The notes beneath the pieces are model-generated. The model was given only the letters and a program-made list of their open reading frames with translations, was not told the origin of the DNA and did not search any database. 64,000 bases of DNA from the NCBI GenBank assembly GCA_027946365.1, contig JAPEUQ010000004.1, forward strand, positions 930,001 through 994,000, read 5' to 3'. Source of the DNA: Kalmusia sp. IMI 367209. Lineage: Eukaryota > Ascomycota > Dothideomycetes > Pleosporales > Didymosphaeriaceae. Below are positions 47,052 to 59,647 of the stretch, piece after piece. Within the stretch, counting starts at the first letter, position 1; each line of letters opens with the position of its first letter. Position numbers and translations under genes: made by a program.

Positions 47052-47610
47052 CAGCTTCATGCATTCTATCGGCCGTCTGATCTAGACAGCGTTGGTTTTC
47101 TGGACGACCCATGCGCATGAGACCGAGTAGGCCGCAAGACGGTGCTTCTGCTCCATGGACTCCGCGCTGCTACGTCCTCTGCCTTTCCCTATCGAGCATG
47201 TGTGTAGATTTCCAAGCACAAATTATGGGTGCGAGAGGAGCTGAGGGAAATGTTTATCGACTACGCAGGAAAAGACTCAGCAGGACTGCTTGCCAAGCGT
47301 GGTTTTCATTTTATTGAACGTATTGCCGCCCTTTCGCTGCCTTGAAAGCTGCACGTTGCCGTCATGCTGGTTCCCGTTGTTGTCCCAACCGACCTCAATA
47401 TTCGGTGAAGGCAAAGCAAACGACCCGCGTCATAGCAACCACGTCCGCGTCATTAACAGATATGCGCACCGCTTCACCGGCCTGCCACAACTGGAACTTC
47501 ATTTACACCGGTCTTTCCTTGACGTCGTGCAACCTCAACCCCACGTCCCCCCGCGATTGCTGCGACGCCATTCAACCTCGGTGACGCGTCTATTTCGAGC
47601 CGCGCTCGTC
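47052..47610. other. Intergenic between Zn2Cys6 factor and hypothetical gene
   Basis: 559 bp holding the 3' flank of the factor and the promoter of the next gene. Nothing distinctive. Confidence 0.45.
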
Positions 47611-49062
47611 ATGGTCAATCTACTCAGCACAGGACTTTGGCTATCTGCACCATCCACGTCTATCCTAGAGACACTTTCTGTGGACGAAAAGTACACACTC
47701 AAAGCAGCCCTCAAAAGCAAGCTGAAGAACATACCCGCCGGCGTCTTGCCCACCGAGCTCACAATCGCGGAGATAGCGGAGCACCATCGGAGAGCGGTCA
47801 ACCTGCCACAGTAAGTGTGACCGAGCTTCTCCGTCGTACAAGGCGCTCACATAGTTAGCATACCACCTGACCTCCGTCTTGACTTCTTGTTCAAGAACCG
47901 CGCTACGATCGATGAACACGGCTGCCTCGCCATCAAAGATGCGGAGAAGCAGCACATAGATATCACACGCGCCATCTTCTTCTACCGGCTCGACGAAGCG
48001 CACCAGTTCCAGCGCTATCATGACGCCCATCGCTGGAATGTCGCCATCTTCATTGCGCTCCTCGCGCTGCCCGACGACCGCCGCGGCACATACGACGAGT
48101 CTATGCCCTTGGCACCATCAGCTCGTAATTTCATGATCGCCTATCTCGCGACCATCCTCGAGCACTACAATGACCCCGGCAACTTTGAGAAGAGGGAGGC
48201 ATTCGTGAAGCTGTGGAAGGAAGGCGAGTATGATTTCTTTACTTTCATCACGTCCCATAAGTCCATTCTGAAGAGCGACATGAAACGCCTCGGCAAGGCG
48301 TGGGAAGTGGAGCTGGACGCGGTGCGGCGCGAGATCGGGAAGAAGCGATACGACGCTGAGGTCGCCAAGTTCGTCGGCGTATTGCTACCTGGACATAACA
48401 GCCGGTCGCCCGCCCAGGTTATCGCGGAGCTGCAAGAGAAGGATCCTGTGGACGCTGACGACATGGAGAAAGGTGCGCTTCTGCAGGCTCTCCAGGCGCC
48501 AGCAGGAGTACCCAAGGATATCGCTAGACGTGACGTCAAGCAGGGATCACTCAACGTCGTGGACAGGAGCAGGGCGCTTAGGTCGTTGAAGAAGGCCATG
48601 CCGCGCGAGATGCTGAAGACGCTGATGAAGCTCTTTCCCGAGGAAGTCCCTACCCAAGAGACTGCGCCCGCTGCAACAAAACCTCACGAGGCGTCACCTG
48701 TCGCGAACCAGACACAGACCCTGCTTTCCATGAACCTACCCATCCCCTTCGAAATCCGCATGGGCCTCATCCCAACCAGCAACACAGCAACCCAGACCGC
48801 CACCCCAACCGCATCCACCACAGAGCCGACACTTACAAGTGGTAATCTCCACCAGCCCACCGCGGCCCAGCACGCCACCGCACAGGCCCCGACTCCGCAC
48901 AAGACAGACGAGCACCCAGCTACGAGGAAGCGCTCCGGAGACGACGTCGAATTCATCGACGGACCCGATGCCAAGCGTCCCCATGTGGTGGACTTCTTGC
49001 TCCCGCCCACCCCTGCAGAGCTCCTAGTGCCGCAGACGGTGTGGCAGTTCTCCCCCCGATGA
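47611..49062 (+). CDS. Hypothetical protein, 467 aa
   Basis: No family recognised. Two exons (47611-47810, 47859-49062) join through a 48-nt intron (GTAAGT donor, TTAG acceptor). The N-terminus MVNLLSTGLWLSAPSTSILE leads into a helical region with LSVDEKYTLKAALKSKLKNI and LTIAEIAEHHRRAVNL. The middle (residues of about 70-280) is charged and helical (FITSHKSILKSDMKRLGKAW) and contains no membrane segment. The last 150 residues are Thr/Pro/Ala-rich and disordered, with a nuclear-signal-like RKRSGDD and DAKRPH. Codon use and frame length support a real gene. A nuclear or chromatin role is only a guess. It converges on the kinase gene. Confidence 0.8.
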
Positions 49063-49941
49063 GCCTGTCGAGATGCCGGCGAGGTCTCTCTTTGGCGGTG
49101 GACCGGGCTGAAAAGAAGGAGCACTGGAACGCGATTGGATACGGCATTGTTGAGCGAGTTCTTCCCAGGAGATGTAGTACAATCGCTGGGGTGCATTTAG
49201 AAGCTTTTTGTGGCGGATCATTGGGCATCGTGGGAGAAAGGCCTAGGGCGACGTATTGCAGCTTGAGTTAACCCGCGATGTACACACTATTCATGAGATT
49301 TTTGCATCCCCGCATGCGTACGGGGGGCACAAGTGCCAGGAAAGCGCGGGCGGGCGGATACATTGTACCTACCTCGCGTCTAATGGAAAAACAAAAGGGT
49401 TGCATGGTACTTCACGGCACACAGCACGGGTACGCATTTTGAATGGCGCTACGACCCTCTCTCCCTCCGCATTACCCACGCCAATGTCAACCTCGAACTC
49501 TTGGAGAATTTTGTTAATTATGTGATATTGCCTGAAACCTATGACCGATACCGCGAGGAAAGAGTCCCCTCTGCACTGCTGAATATTTCTACAAGAAAGG
49601 TGTCCAAAGAATTACGCCGAGTCGTTGTCGTTTCCGTCCCATATATAATAAAAGCCCATCCGAGCCGAGTCAAGTCGAGCCGCTTAATCGTTCGTTTGTT
49701 TGTTCATGTTTTTCGTCCAAAGCTCGTAATGATTTACCCCGTCATCGTCATCATCAGCGTATCAACATGTAGACAGCACAAACGCGAAACATGCGGAGCA
49801 GTCGTCGTGAGAGTCCATACGCATCTAGCACATCTATACCACGCAGCAGAAAACTGCTCATTACAACACACACACGTGCGCGCGCGCGACGCACCACCAC
49901 CACCACCAGGAGATAGGGGAAGGGGAGGGAAAAGGGGGTTT
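49063..49941. other. Intergenic between convergent genes
   Basis: 879 bp of 3' flanks. A CA-CG alternating tract followed by CAC units lies at about 49867-49905, next to the kinase stop codon. No gene seen. Confidence 0.5.
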
Positions 49942-51525
49942 TTACATCAGCGCATCAGCCAACTCCTCCCTCCACTCACCAACACACATGCGCTCCCGCT
50001 CATCGCGAACCAGCACCTTGCCCAGCCACTTCTTCACATTGAAGCCCTGAGCGCGGCTGAGCGCGCCCATGCGCACGACGCTGCGCACGCCGTTCTCGCC
50101 CGCGGACACGTAGTCCAGGGGCGCGCCGCCCTTGAGGATCTCGCGCTTGAGCACGGCGTTGGGCGCGACGCGCTCGTAGGGCGAGACGCCTGTGACGAGC
50201 ACGAGGAGCGTCATGGCGAGCGCCCAGAGGTCGCCTTGCGGGGTGGCGGGTGCGGCGGCGCCCGAGGCGGAGAGCAGGCTGGGCGCCATGTAGTCCCAGG
50301 TGGCGCCGCCGAGGGGGGCCTTTGGCTTTGTTGCGTCGCGGGAGGAGGTGGATGAGGGCAGCGTGGCGGAGGTGAAGTCGGCGTAGACGGCGTGCGGGGT
50401 GCGTGTCGAGGGGTTGACGCAGACGAGGATGTTGGAGGGCTTGACGTCGCCGTGGGTGCAGGCTTTGTCTTGCAGCCAGGCGAGCCCGTCGAGCAGGTTG
50501 CATGCGATGTGCGGGAAGATGTCGGCGAGCATGGCTGCGCGGTCGGATTCGTCGCGCGTGTTCAGGTCGGCGGTGATGAGCGAGTCCAGCGTCGTGGGCA
50601 TGTAGCCCATGATGAGGGCGTCGGTGCGCATGTCCTGGCCGTAGTAGGGCACGAGGTACTTCTCTGCCGAGGGGAAGCGCGAGAGATAGGACAGGATTCG
50701 ACCTTCCTCGGCGAGGACGCGGTGGGCGGTTCGCTCGTAGGGGACTTTGACGGCGTAGGCGGCGGGCATGGGCGGGTAGGATTTGGACATGCTGGAGCCG
50801 CGGGAGCGGACGGGTGTGAGAGGGGGAGTCATTTCAGCGGAAGCCTTTGTCGTGGATGAGGGAGAGAGCTCCTGGGGCATGGTGGGCGAAGGGTTGGCGA
50901 GGTAGACGGTGCTCCAGGCACCGGTGCCAATGACTTTTTGTGCTCCGGCGTCGTCCATTTCGATCTCGTAGTCGGAGAGCCATACGGGGAACTGTCGTGC
51001 TTCGGTGCGGCCTGGCTTCTCGGCCTCTTCTATTATCGAGTGCGCTGATGGCGACATGCCCCTTCGCAAACTGTCCAACTCTTCCCTGATACTTGACGAT
51101 GACACTGAACTCGACTTGGAATGGCTCCTCCTGGTAGGTGTGGACGGCGGCGTATACGTCCTGGCCTGCGTCCTCGATCGCGTATCCATGTCCATGTTAA
51201 GATCTGATTTCCTGGTTGGGGTCAAAGGACTTGTAGGAGGTGTTGAAGAGCTCCTTAGTGGCTCAGCGTCCTTTGTAGCTAGCTCAGGGACCGACAGCAG
51301 TGACGACGATGATGATGATGACGAAGCCTTTTCCCGCATTGAATGCGTAGGAGGTGAAATATAAGGGCGCCGCAGTGTTGGACCTGCGGAAGCGGTATGG
51401 TCGGTCACCGCGGTGTCCGTGGCAGCGGGGGTGAGGGCATGCATGGGGAATACGAAGCGTGTCGCGGGAGCGCAGTCCATCCCACATTTCACGACGCGGA
51501 CACGCTCTCTTTTGTGTTCTTCCAT
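49942..51525 (-). CDS. Protein kinase with DFT in place of DFG
   Basis: A fungal serine/threonine-type protein kinase, single exon, 527 aa from ATG 51525. The first 180 residues are disordered, Ser/Thr/Pro/Arg-rich, with repeated SP/TP sites (PPTSPLTPTRKS, TYTPPSTPTRRSHS). The kinase domain begins WLSDYEIEMD. The P-loop is GTGAWSTVY (about 198) and the catalytic Lys is in YAVKVPYERT (about 258). Between them is an insert of about 45 Ser/Pro-rich residues. The catalytic loop is HGDVKPSN (HRD becomes HGD but Asp is kept). The metal-binding motif is ADFTSA (DFG becomes DFT), and the APE equivalent is YMAPS. Lys and both Asp are present, so activity is possible despite the divergent motifs. No close named relative was recognised. 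Confidence 0.88.
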   Translation of the reverse strand: MEEHKRERVRVVKCGMDCAPATRFVFPMHALTPAATDTAVTDHTASAGPTLRRPYISPPTHSMREKASSSSSSSSLLSVPELATKDAEPLRSSSTPPTSPLTPTRKSDLNMDMDTRSRTQARTYTPPSTPTRRSHSKSSSVSSSSIREELDSLRRGMSPSAHSIIEEAEKPGRTEARQFPVWLSDYEIEMDDAGAQKVIGTGAWSTVYLANPSPTMPQELSPSSTTKASAEMTPPLTPVRSRGSSMSKSYPPMPAAYAVKVPYERTAHRVLAEEGRILSYLSRFPSAEKYLVPYYGQDMRTDALIMGYMPTTLDSLITADLNTRDESDRAAMLADIFPHIACNLLDGLAWLQDKACTHGDVKPSNILVCVNPSTRTPHAVYADFTSATLPSSTSSRDATKPKAPLGGATWDYMAPSLLSASGAAAPATPQGDLWALAMTLLVLVTGVSPYERVAPNAVLKREILKGGAPLDYVSAGENGVRSVVRMGALSRAQGFNVKKWLGKVLVRDERERMCVGEWREELADALM

Positions 51526-53555
51526 GTGACGTGCCAACGGTGAGGAATCCTGGTTGAGTGGCTACGTTCGTCCCAAGCCAGTCGCGCAGGTGTAACCGTT
51601 GGTTCTGCCCTCGTTTGTAGAGGAAGAGCCCCAACAGACTCGACCAAGCCCTAGAACCCTATAGGGCAATGGTTCAGCAGAATCTGCGGGCCAGGTGGAA
51701 ACAGCGTCGGAGCTCCCAAGGACTCGATGACAGAATGGGAACGCTCGTCAGAAAACTGACAGTGATCTGATGCCCAGACCAAATGGGCCAACCCCCAGAG
51801 ATGCACAGACGAGACCCAAACAAACGAGGCCCGATAACCGAGCCAGAAAGCCCCGAAGAGATGCAAGAAACGCGAAAACGATTGGGTATACAACGGAGGA
51901 TATTGGTACAGAGATACTGGTACAAGGTCAGACGAAAATGCCTCAGTAGCGGAAATGCATGGTGGAGAATGGCTGTCGAGGGACGTCTGGAGCAGCGCGA
52001 GGGCGCAGGCAACGCGGCGGAACGGTGATGCAGAAGAGGTCACAGAGGAAGAAGCGGTTCTCTGTCGGAGCGACGTCAGCTGGTATCAGAGAAGGCCCTA
52101 CCTATGTATGCCACTCGGATAGGAGCGGGCCAGCCGCTCGCTCGCGACTACACACGATAGCAACCCTTCGGTCGCGATAGCGGCAAAAATGCACCCCATC
52201 ATCTCGTCGCAACCCCAGCATCGCCAGCGGTCGCCAGCATCGTTCTCTGCCTCTCGCAGCAGCACACAGAAGCCAGCCGCCGCAGCCGATAGGGCGCCGG
52301 ACTCCAGCGACGCGTGTGGAGGAAGGGCTCAGGGTGTGTGCATTCTAGACGTTGGTTCCCTCCGATGAGGGCGGCGGGAACCCCAACGTGGTGCCCATGA
52401 TTGGCGCGCGATGTCCGCAGCCCTACCGCCTGGCGACCGCGACCGAACCACCATCACGTCTCCCTTGGACGCATCCTCCTCTTTCCGTGGGACGGCGGTG
52501 TTCGGGGACTGCCATCCATCAGCCCCAGAGGCTGCTGCTGCGACTCCACGTTTCTCTTCCCGCGGTACGCGCGCCTGTATTTGACGGTCGCTGTGCTGCC
52601 TGGTGCTGAAGATAGAACGAGGAGATGCGGAGGTACATGACAGCCCAGCTTGCATCGCCGGCTCCGTGGCCGCAGCCCCGCCGAAGACGGTCGAAAAGTG
52701 ACGCTCCTATGCTTTGCCTATCAGCAGACTACCGGTAACCTTCCAAGCGTGCCTAGGTAAGTGACGAGCTAGCTTACCAGCTCCCATCTGCCGCTAGACG
52801 CACGATCTGGGGTAATCCAACAGCCCAACAGACCTGCTGGATTACCTGCAGTAGCGATATCGCTGCCATGCAGTGCTCGCAGTGCCCTTCAGCAGCAGCC
52901 TTGCCCAACGTCAGAAAATCTAGGAGAGCGAAACATCATAGTGCCCTACAGCGTCACGGTCAGTTATATACGCCTTCACACTTCGCACGAGAAATCACAA
53001 AAATCACAAACGCACTTGCTTCTTCTGTACACCGCTCGATTCATCTACAGGATCCCCTTATCGTACCGCGCTCCCCAATCCACCTGCGAAGCCGTCTAGG
53101 TATCACTGCTCTCTACCTTGCCAAACCCCCTTCCTCGACACGGCTATGGCGCCACCGTGCATGGCAGCCTTCTCTGGCCGCTTGATAGTTACAAGAAAAC
53201 CCAAATGATCCCAAAAACAAGTGTGTGACGCCGAGTCCCAGTGAAACAAAAGAGACCGAAATGATTCCCATAAAAAGATAGCGAGGAAGAGATTATATAA
53301 TGTCGTCCGCTCGTCTCGAACGGGTAATTTTTGACAACAAGTGCGCGCAAAACAGTTCAAGTGAGAACGCCTCCGTTCATGACCAGGCGACCAGAAAGGG
53401 TCCCAATGCGAATCGACCGTTCGTGGAATTAAGTATACTGTATCCATAATATGCACACGCGGATTCCATTAGTCCGACTAAAACTTTCCTGAGGAGCGGT
53501 CATACATTTCGATGATCCGCTCATTCGAAAGAGATGTCCGCTCCCCTTCCTGGCG
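51526..53555. other. Intergenic upstream of kinase and downstream of FLC-like gene
   Basis: 2 kb without a supportable gene. It includes the kinase promoter. Short frames such as 51783-52028 (+) are charged and protein-like but have no counterpart I know, and they overlap frames on the other strand. Confidence 0.4.
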
Positions 53556-55861
53556 TCAATGATCGTATCCCGCCCCTCGCTGCCATGGGCTCGAGTTGTT
53601 CGCTGACCTGTATTGCGCTTCGTTCCTCAGACTGCCCGTTCGTCCGTAGCCTGTCGACGGTACCGACGGAACTGGGCTCGTGTTGTTGTAGTACGATGGT
53701 GGCATTGTCGAGGGGATAGATGTGCCTGACGAGTATGGTGATGGTCCGGTCGGGTGGATCGGGCTTCGTGGCGGAGCTGGCTGGTAGTGTTCGGTGAAAC
53801 CGCCCTCTTTGTTGGCCAGCTGCTGTCGCTGGTCGGCAGAGCTGATTGACAAGGCATCGTCGTCATCGTCGAGGCGCGCATGCGTTCCCTTGCCCTCGCC
53901 ACGAGCAGTCGCACCAAGGGCATCGAGCTCCGTGGTGAGCTGCGTCTGCGATTTGATGAAGGATCCACGGTCGTCACGCATCGGTTGGTAGCGAGTGTCG
54001 GGATTCTTGGTGAACAAAGCGAAGCCAGACGATACGAGGACCATGAGAAGCAAGACGAGGGCGAACACGGCGTTGTAGATGAAGAAGATGACACCCATGA
54101 CACCGGTGACGATAGCCTAGATTGATTAGCTTCGAGCATGATTCAATCAAGCATCTCTTTACTTACCGGCTGCTTGAAAACCTCGGTGAAAACCAAGAGG
54201 AAGATGGCGCTGAGGAAGTTGACAGCTGCAATGGCAATGTTGAAACCGTTGGTCTTCTTGTCCATGTAGGGTCGCATCACGGATACACCGATCAACAGGG
54301 CAGCTTCGATGAGCACAAGAGCGATGGCCTGGACCGTGCCGTTGCCCTGGGCGAAGCCAACGAACATGGCTTTGATCATGATGTAGGCCAGGATGGGAAT
54401 GATGAAGTAGTACATGGCCGCCTTGAACTGCACGTAGAGAAAGCCCCACTTGTTGAGAGCAACCGGATCCGAGTAGAGAATGTAGGCAGGGTTCTTGTGC
54501 ATCACAATCGATCGCTGAGCGATGCGGACCACCTTGGACGATGCCCAACCGAGGATGCCAATCATTGTGACCAAGGTGAAGATGGCCAAAACAACCTCGC
54601 CAGCGGAATCGCGCTGGGTCAGTTCCCAGAAGCAAAGCACCATCATCTGAGGGAAGCCGATGAGGATGACACGGAACAAGATTCCTTTCAAAACCGTCTG
54701 CCAGCCGTTGCGGAAGTCGGTGAATTGGTCGTGCTTCATCTTTCCGGCCTTGACAAGACCCTCGCAGATGTACTTGAACGCAACGACACCGATCGTGACG
54801 AAGATGACGAAGATGACGAAGAACGTGTAGCCGGTGAAGAAGATGTTGGTCGGTTCGATCTTAGCTTTGAAACCAACTCTTTCGATGCCGTGAAGGACCA
54901 CGCGGCTCGAGTGCTGCGCGTTGGTTGAGTCGGCATTGCTACGGGCTGAGATGACCTGCAGCGCATTGCTGGCGCTGTAGACGGCACGCTTGGTCATGGG
55001 GAGTGCGTCAAGAGAGCGCCTCATCTTCTTCTGTACTTCAACGGAGATGTAGGCCAACTGAGCGAGGTAGGTTGTCGGTGTGCCGCCCGTCGCGCGCTGG
55101 TACCAGGTTGCCATCTTTTGCAAGAAGCCGACGCGGATGATGCCCATGGTCCACTGGAAGTTCTGCGTCCATGCAGCGACGATGGGCGGAAGCGGTACCG
55201 CGCACATACCGAGGAAAGCCTGCGCCTGGAAGTAGCCGAAGAGCGACATGGCGTTGGCGGCTACGTGAGCGGCCGTGTTCGAGTGTCCCAATCCAGAGGT
55301 GATGGCAGAGGCTACCAGGCCAATGCCGGCGATGACAGCCGTGACCCAAGCGACAGCCTTCTGGTCGACGGAGTGGCCGTTTGACAACTCTGCCTCAACG
55401 CAGGCAAGCGGCTCGGAGGTATCCTGGTCGGAAATCTTGATGCGGACGACGGCGTCGAGATCGGGGATGGTGTAGGCAATACCGGGAATCTTGCTCATGA
55501 TTTCGGGCGAGATGTCGAGGTTCGATTTGATCTTGATGTTACCGGCGTTCATGGGGCACATGCCCTCGATGTTGTTCTTCTTGTCGCAGGGGTTCAGGTC
55601 CTGCTTCATGGCCGAGTAGCCGTAGACGAGCAGCTCCATCTCGGCGTTGACCTTGGCGGAGAATGTCGAGACGAACTGTATGTCGAAGCCCAGACTGCGG
55701 TTGTTGGGTGTGAAGGCGACGTTGAAGAGCGTGGCCGAGATGCTCGAGTTCGCCTGGCACGGGTTGAGCGACTTGGATTCGATCTTGCGCTCGCCGGCGG
55801 CGGCGAAGGGCAGCGCGGTCGCTGCCAGCAGCAGCAGCGCTTTGGAGAGTGACGGCAGCAT
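53556..55861 (-). CDS. FLC/TRP-like multi-pass membrane protein
   Basis: This is a member of the fungal Flc (flavin carrier)/TRP-like family, with roles in ER FAD transport, calcium homeostasis and cell-wall integrity in yeasts. Exons 55861-54167 and 54116-53556 (intron 50 nt) give 751 aa. A signal peptide (LLLLAATALPFAAAGERK) precedes an ML/TRP_N lumenal domain with conserved Cys (LNPCQANSS, LNPCDKKNNIEGMCPMN, LACVEAEL). The TRP-like membrane domain has about nine helices, including the family block FGYFQAQAFLGMCAVPLPPI and FRNGWQTVLKGILFR. The cytosolic tail (about 180 residues) is Asp-, Ser-, Pro- and Tyr-rich. All parts of the family are present and full length. The paralogue type cannot be settled from sequence alone. 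Confidence 0.93.
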
Positions 55862-55886
55862 GGCGGTCGTGTGCGGGTATTATTGA

Positions 55887-55908
55887 TGTGTGTGTGTGTG
55901 TGTGTGTG
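55887..55908 (+). repeat. TG dinucleotide repeat in FLC-like leader
   Basis: Eleven TG units begin 26 bp upstream of the FLC-like start codon, so they read as CA in its 5' leader. Length change could affect translation or promoter activity. Confidence 0.9.
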
Positions 55909-58900
55909 TTCGAGGTAGTGGTAGAGGCCGGGCGGGCCCGTTCAGCAAGCGTGGGCGTACTCTGGGGGAGTACGGGGAGGAGCGTCGGCCAAACCAGCGG
56001 CTGCGAGAATGTGTGATGTGGGAGCGAGCGTGGAGGGTGGAAAGCGGCAGGTGTTGTATTGGGTGGGTGGGTGGTGGGGTGGGATTAACGAGTGGCAGGT
56101 GTCGTGACGTTGTTGTGGTAGGGAGAGTGGGTTGTCAAGAGCTGGGAAACCGGGAAGGTGCGCAAGGCGGGAGAAGGCGGGCCCGGGGCAGGCGCTAATG
56201 AAGGGGTTGAAAGGGCAAACGATGGTGGCGGGTGCGATCAGCGGACCTCCAGCGTTCCACTCATGCGCGATCCCAAGAAAAAGTGCAGCAAAAGCGCGAA
56301 AAGAGGTTTCGTCGCGGCGAAGGGCGTGTGTTTTTTTTGTTGTTGGGAGCCTGAAGAATAAGAGCAGCGGAGTCTTCGTCGCTCGAGGATCCTGGCGGAA
56401 TCAGCGCGGACGCCGTTGGCGGCCGTCTCACAGATAGGGGGGCGAGACGGGCAAAGTCACATGTGGTGCTAAATCAGTACACGCGGCTCTTGTGGGTGCA
56501 GGCGCCGCGACGCGGAGACGGCTGCGGGCGGGCTGTCAACGACGCAATCGTGCTGGTGTGCTGCAGAGGATCAAAGGACCGAAGCTTCTGTCGCCTGTTT
56601 TTCTTGCGCGCTGTTCCACTGCTAAAAGCAGTCTCTGTCTGCTGCTGCTTCGTCGTTCGCAGCGCGCTCCCATTCACCCTGCTCACCCGCTTTGCCCACC
56701 TCCGACAGCCGCATCCGGAAAGCGCGCTGATGGGCCAAGTGCTCCGCCACAGTGCAGCGCATCCGCTGCCAGGCACAGAGCAGCACCGACTACAGCCAAT
56801 TTGCTGCCTCAGCGCCCGGCCAGTCATTGCGTCGCCCAAAGCAGCCGTGAGCCCAGGCCCCAGAGCTGAAGCGGCTGCCGTGGGCCTATCGCAGCCCTGC
56901 CAGCGTTGCAGCGACGAGCCACGCCGTACGCCGCTCCGATGGTCCTGCTGCTCGTCGACCGCTTTTGCCTCGCCCGAACCTCGCATCTCATCAGATGGAT
57001 GGGAAATACGACCAGCGAGCTCGCCGCCCTCGAATTTCCGCCACAGGCACTGCTGCGGCGCTCTGGGTTTGGACGTGCGAGCGTCAATAAAACGAGGCGA
57101 CAAGGCCCAATCACACCCTCCATCTGTAACTTGGCTGGCGACGTCGACGTCTCATCGACAGCGACGAACCCTCCGCCGCGTCATTACCCTCATGCGCTAG
57201 CCGTCTACATCAACACGCTATGAAGACGTCAACCAGGCGTTCCAGCCCGCTCTCCACCACGACTGCTCCCGTGTACTATGGTACATGGCCATGAATTGTG
57301 TGCTCTGCCGCGATACGGGCCCATACGGATCAATCGGCAGCATCGCGTATTCCATGCGAACGTTCAGCTTGTTGGTCAGGGCTTAAAGGATCCTCAGGAA
57401 CGTGACAGAAGCGGCAGCTACCCCACATCCATTTTAGCCAGTCCACTCCACCACCATGCACAATTGTGTGGAATCGCCAGCAGAACAATCCTCTCCCACG
57501 CCCACTTACTCTCTTCCCAGTTCCCATCCAGCAGCATGCACTGTGACACCTCATCGTCAACACTGCTCAACGCCCTGAACAGACCACTGAGTGAACTGTC
57601 TCAGAGCACCTAAGCAGGAAAGTGGAGCCGTCCACGTTCTTTCCCCGACTGACCCACAATGCACAGCCTCCAAATCCAATTTTCATTCGCGACATTTTTC
57701 TTCGAAAGCGTCCATCAATGGCTACCAAGACACGGAATGCCCATTGCCCAGGTCGCCGCGTCGAAGATCCCCATCTCCCTCTGACGCTGAACTTGTGCGA
57801 CCCACGAACATGCGGAGAAGAGCTATGATCGCAATCACCAAAACATGCTGATGCTCAGAAGCACAGGTAGATGTTCAGGGACTGCCAATCCCGATCTACG
57901 CCTGTCCCGAAGCCCGCGCGTCCGTCTGACTACAGCCCGTCTGCGCTAACCTCATCGGGTAATTTTTAGTATCCGCGGATGAGGTACTGTGCGGCGGAGA
58001 TCAGGTTGCGCGTCTGTCTCAAACACTCGTCTCTGTCCGCTTGCGGGTACCATGGTGATCTCCACTGCCCGAATAGAGCCACGCTCGACTCGATTCGGCC
58101 ATGCCATCCAACCGCTACCACCTACTGAACAGCGGCATAGCCATGCTTAGGGGATATGCTTATAGGCTGCATGCCAATTCCCTATCGTTCTCGACAACAT
58201 CCTCCGTCTTTCACCTGCATGTGTAAACAATCTTGAATTGAGCCTTCACGTCTCTCGATATCTTTACATGCATACAATCCTAGCAAATCAACGCTTTTCT
58301 TGCAATTTAGATATCTAGTTGAACGACCACATTGTACAAGTAACGTTGGCAACGCTACACTAAGCGCTTTTACGTTCATTACACTCTGAGCAAAACATCG
58401 TACAGATACCACAGACTGTAGATCGCCCTCTCCAATCAACCTGCCCTCCGAATTCAGGCCAGCTATGCTTCGTGGACTGAACAGAGCTTACCTTCACACC
58501 CCATGCAGTAGACTCTTGCCGTCACAATGCCATCACAATGCCATCACAACACCCAACCTCCCTTCTCGCAGAAGATAGAACCATCTTCTCACTAATAATT
58601 GTTCACAATAGAGCGTTACAGTCGGTGACCATTTGACGTCGTTACTCCAATGCCAAGGTGCCGCGTTATCAGCATGTGCGAGTTTAGATGGCAAATTTCG
58701 ACCGAGATTATTAATAACGTCTGTCCCTATATAACAAAAAGGTACCCCGTGCTGGAAGTCAAGAGGGGCACTTCAACTTCAAGCCGATATATGTACAATT
58801 GCAGTAGACGTACCAAAGTGCAGTAGAAGAACCCAAAAAAAATTGACAAATTGTGAGCTCTATATGTAAGACTGCTCTAAAACATGCATGTTATCGCTAT

Positions 58901-59647
58901 CATGCGCAAGGCGCGGTAAGCTTTATGGCGGAGTAGCACTCTCTCACTAGAGCAAGATTCTTGAACACACCAAGGAGCCGCTGATACAGAATACTCGCTT
59001 ACACAGCTCCCTTCCAGTCTTTGCATGCTGGACAGATCCGTAACGGAAACCCCATGCATAGGTAGAGAAATGTATCTTGGAGTGACGTTTATCACCTCGG
59101 GTAGCAAACAAACTCACGAATGTGGATATTGTAGTAGGATCAGTGATATAAGCTGTATACATTTAGTCAATACTTCTTTTTTCTGCTCTAAGTAAGATAA
59201 TTTTTTTCAAGGGTCTCAAGCGTTCATGCTCGGTCTGCATTTCTCCGCCGCTCATCAAAGGTGGTCCAGAACTGCCGATGGCTTTGGCTCTCTCCGTAGT
59301 AGACTTACTCTTTCCCTCTGGGCAAAGGCTTTTGTGTCCAAGTGATGATGGGCCATTCTATAGTAGGATCAGTGTGCGGATCTGAATGCAGGACCAGGAT
59401 GCGCCATTAGAGACAAGATTGAGATGATGTGATTGGAATTGATGGGCTCCCGGAAGAAAGAGGGTGAGAGAGAGGCAGGTGTGGAGATAGATATTAAGGT
59501 CTATCGCTAAGCCTAGGACAATCGCGCTCTAGTTAAATCTTTTTTTTGTTTTTGGTTGCAGCATGAAAGTATAGTCATCAAAGGCTTCAATCAAACTACA
59601 AAATATCTCACTCCAAGGGGTCTCTATGTGTATATGGATCCCCTTGA
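55909..59647. other. Gene-free stretch, 3.7 kb
   Basis: No domain, conserved exon or RNA gene was identified. Between 56.4 and 57.2 kb two long frames oppose each other on the two strands (GC-rich artefact likely). 58.5-59.5 kb is AT-rich with short direct repeats (a CATCACAATGC-type unit near 58524-58550). Confidence 0.45.

Noticed and set aside
51783..52028. 81-codon charged frame upstream of the kinase
   Set aside because: Overlapped on the other strand by similar frames; no homologue known to me; promoter region of the kinase.
56463..57200. 245-codon plus frame opposed by a 209-codon minus frame (56474-57103)
   Set aside because: Mutually antisense long frames are expected in GC-rich DNA; neither has a recognisable motif.
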